From Victivallales bacterium (GTDB lineage Bacteria > Verrucomicrobiota > Lentisphaeria > Oligosphaerales > Oligosphaeraceae): a DNA stretch of 7,492 nt. Location: NCBI GenBank assembly GCA_017538465.1, contig JAFYIW010000389.1, forward strand, positions 1 to 7,492, in the 5' to 3' direction. A program made the position numbers and the translations under genes. The notes below the pieces were generated by a model. The model saw only the letters and a program-made list of their open reading frames with translations, ran no database searches and was not told the origin of the DNA. The first letter of the stretch is position 1. Each line of letters starts with the position of its first letter. This document shows positions 6,211 to 7,492 of this stretch, piece after piece.

Positions 6211-6246
6211 TCGGGCGACGGGGAAGAGCCAATCCACGTCGCCCGA
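6211..6246. terminator. GC-rich hairpin between convergent genes, possible two-way terminator
   Basis: TCGGGCGACG at 6211-6220 and CGTCGCCCGA at 6237-6246 form a perfect ten-pair stem around a 16-base loop, part of which can pair further (GGA 6222-6224 with TCC 6233-6235). It lies 84 nt after the kinase stop and 40 nt beyond the stop of the minus-strand gene, in the 160 nt gap where a shared terminator would be expected. Neither side has a proper T-run, so termination efficiency is uncertain. Nothing else was seen in this gap. Confidence 0.45.
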
Positions 6247-6286
6247 TATTCTGCATTCTATTGTCGGGTTCCGTTATGCGGGGGCT

Positions 6287-7492
6287 TTACGGTCGTTTGG
6301 CGACGAGGAGGGCACCGCCGCAGGAGGCCATGGTCAGGGTGTACGAGCCGTCCGGATTCTGCACCAGGGGCGCTCCGAAGGCGGTGACGGTGAAGCCGTC
6401 GTTGCAGCGGAAGGTCACTGGGAAGCAGGTGGGATGCTCGTCCAGCGGGTCATCGGCGGCGCAGACGAAGAGCGCGGAGGAGTCGTCGGCGGCGTTTCGG
6501 GGGACCATCTGTCCGACGATGATGCCGTAGCCGTCCTTGCTTTGCAAGTCATTGAAGGCCTCGGTGGAGAGGGATTCCAGAATCGGCGTCTGGGTCAGCT
6601 TGACCAGGTCCGTGGAGTTTTGTATGAACCCTAGGAAGTGGGTGCCGACATTGCGGTAGCGCATATACTCGTCCGCCAGGGCGTGGATTTCGGTGTTCGC
6701 CTTTTTGAGTTTGTCATACTGCTGGGTCTTTTCCCCATCGTCAGTGAGGACTTGGTTGTGCCACCATGCCCGGGAGTAGCAGGCCCAGATGATGTTCTCG
6801 GCGCCGAAGGCGAGCGCGGAGAAGGCCTGGAAGCGCAGTTGGTTCTCGGTGATCCACTTCTCCTTGTTCTTGGAGTTCACCTGAAGCACAATCCACAGAC
6901 TACGGCCGGTGGCGCGGCAGGCGTTCGCCACGATGCGCAGATTTTCGTAGTGCCTCTGCACACCCGCCGAGTAGAGGTAGTAGTCATAGCAGATGTAGTC
7001 CGCCGGCACATTTTCGCAGTAGCGGTCGATGTGCTCCTGGTAGGTCGGAGTGCCCAGCTGGTTGACGGTCTGGGTGGCGTTGTTTTCCGAGACGGATGCG
7101 TAGTTGGGGTAGAGGTTCAGATACGGGAACTGGTTGGGGAAATTCTGGGCCACGCAGGCAAAGACCTGGCCGTAGTAGGGGAAGTCCAGTGCGGATGGCT
7201 CGTCGCCGATGTCGATTCCCCAGATGGCGGGGTGGTCCTGGAACTCCTTGGCGGCGGCGAGGTATTTTTCAATGGGATTCAACTCTTGAAGCTTGCCGGC
7301 GTGGTGTCCGTCGCCGCCCCACCAGCCCGGCAGTACGCCGTTCACGACGGCGCCGATGCCGTATTTCTGGAAGAGGTCCAGCATCGCGCGGTCATTGGGG
7401 ACGCAGACCATGAAATCGATGCCGCATTCGGCGATGTCGCGGATGTGCTGTTCGGTGCGGGAGGTCTCCCGCAGGGTGTAGGCGCCGATGTT
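6287..7492 (-). CDS. Clan GH-A-like glycoside hydrolase-family protein, N-terminus outside the window
   Basis: The minus-strand frame is open from the right edge to TAA at 6287-6289, giving 401 visible residues; the true start and any signal peptide lie beyond 7492. An internal ATG at 7411 is not the start, because the preceding codons (NIGAYTLRET...) continue the fold. The pattern fits a TIM-barrel glycosidase: repeated beta/alpha units, HPAIWGIDIGDEPSA (visible residues 87-101) with Glu98 as probable acid/base, FPYLNLYPNYA, DYICYDYYLYSAG, LWIVLQVN, and the late-barrel TENQLRFQAFSALAFGAENIIWACYS (215-240). Residues from about 300 form a small beta-type C-terminal domain. Proteins of this type are often annotated as beta-galactosidase-like or cellulase-like. 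The nucleophile Glu expected late in a GH-A barrel is not obvious: the strand LWIVLQ carries Gln204. Substrate is unknown; plant or host glycans are plausible. The gene is convergent with the kinase gene. Confidence 0.75.
   Translation of the reverse strand, partial: NIGAYTLRETSRTEQHIRDIAECGIDFMVCVPNDRAMLDLFQKYGIGAVVNGVLPGWWGGDGHHAGKLQELNPIEKYLAAAKEFQDHPAIWGIDIGDEPSALDFPYYGQVFACVAQNFPNQFPYLNLYPNYASVSENNATQTVNQLGTPTYQEHIDRYCENVPADYICYDYYLYSAGVQRHYENLRIVANACRATGRSLWIVLQVNSKNKEKWITENQLRFQAFSALAFGAENIIWACYSRAWWHNQVLTDDGEKTQQYDKLKKANTEIHALADEYMRYRNVGTHFLGFIQNSTDLVKLTQTPILESLSTEAFNDLQSKDGYGIIVGQMVPRNAADDSSALFVCAADDPLDEHPTCFPVTFRCNDGFTVTAFGAPLVQNPDGSYTLTMASCGGALLVAKRP

Noticed and set aside
6056..6634. 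Plus-strand open frame spanning the kinase 3' end and the glycosidase-like gene
   Set aside because: It overlaps two supported genes, crosses the intergenic hairpin, and its Gly/Val/Arg-rich translation reflects the antisense of the minus-strand gene.
7409..7411. Internal ATG as the start of the glycosidase-like protein
   Set aside because: The frame stays open to the window edge with barrel-like sequence before this Met, and starting here would remove the first barrel strands.

Overview
This is a G+C-rich bacterial window carrying six genes: four complete plus-strand genes, one plus-strand gene cut by the left edge, and one minus-strand gene cut by the right edge. No rRNA, tRNA, CRISPR array, transposase or phage gene was seen, and no gene-free gap exceeds about 160 bases. 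An ECF-type sigma factor next to a membrane-anchored eukaryotic-type Ser/Thr kinase, together with a TIM-barrel glycosidase-like protein and lipoproteins, suggests a member of the PVC superphylum. Lentisphaerota (Victivallis-like) or Verrucomicrobiota are the best guesses. This assignment is inferred from gene content, not from a phylogenetic marker.

Left block (1-2301, plus strand): the C-terminal part of an unidentified protein, then a complete aldose 1-epimerase (galM) with all its catalytic residues, then a predicted lipoprotein whose start codon overlaps the galM stop (ATGA). The three are packed tightly enough (13 nt gap, then 4 nt overlap) to be one transcription unit. The partial gene product and the lipoprotein share a general layout of beta strands followed by a C-terminal helix, as in some periplasmic lipoproteins, but neither could be named.

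Middle block (2302-6126, plus strand): a 141 nt gap with a possible promoter leads into a small secreted protein very rich in His, Pro, Val and Gln, preceded by a textbook AGGAGG ribosome binding site. A strong hairpin separates it from a two-gene signalling unit. The first gene of that unit encodes an ECF sigma factor fused to a C-terminal anti-sigma-like zinc finger (His-x3-Cys-x2-Cys). The second, 31 nt downstream, encodes a Ser/Thr kinase with a cytoplasmic catalytic domain, one transmembrane helix and an unrecognised outer region of about 300 residues. The simplest reading is a one-way pathway: outer domain senses, kinase signals, sigma factor redirects transcription, with the zinc finger as a built-in brake or redox/metal switch.

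Right block (6127-7492): a GC-rich hairpin lies between the convergent kinase gene and a minus-strand gene for a clan GH-A-like glycoside hydrolase-like protein, whose N-terminus lies outside the window. galM and this protein suggest carbohydrate use, but nothing in the sequence directly ties them to the sigma/kinase pair.
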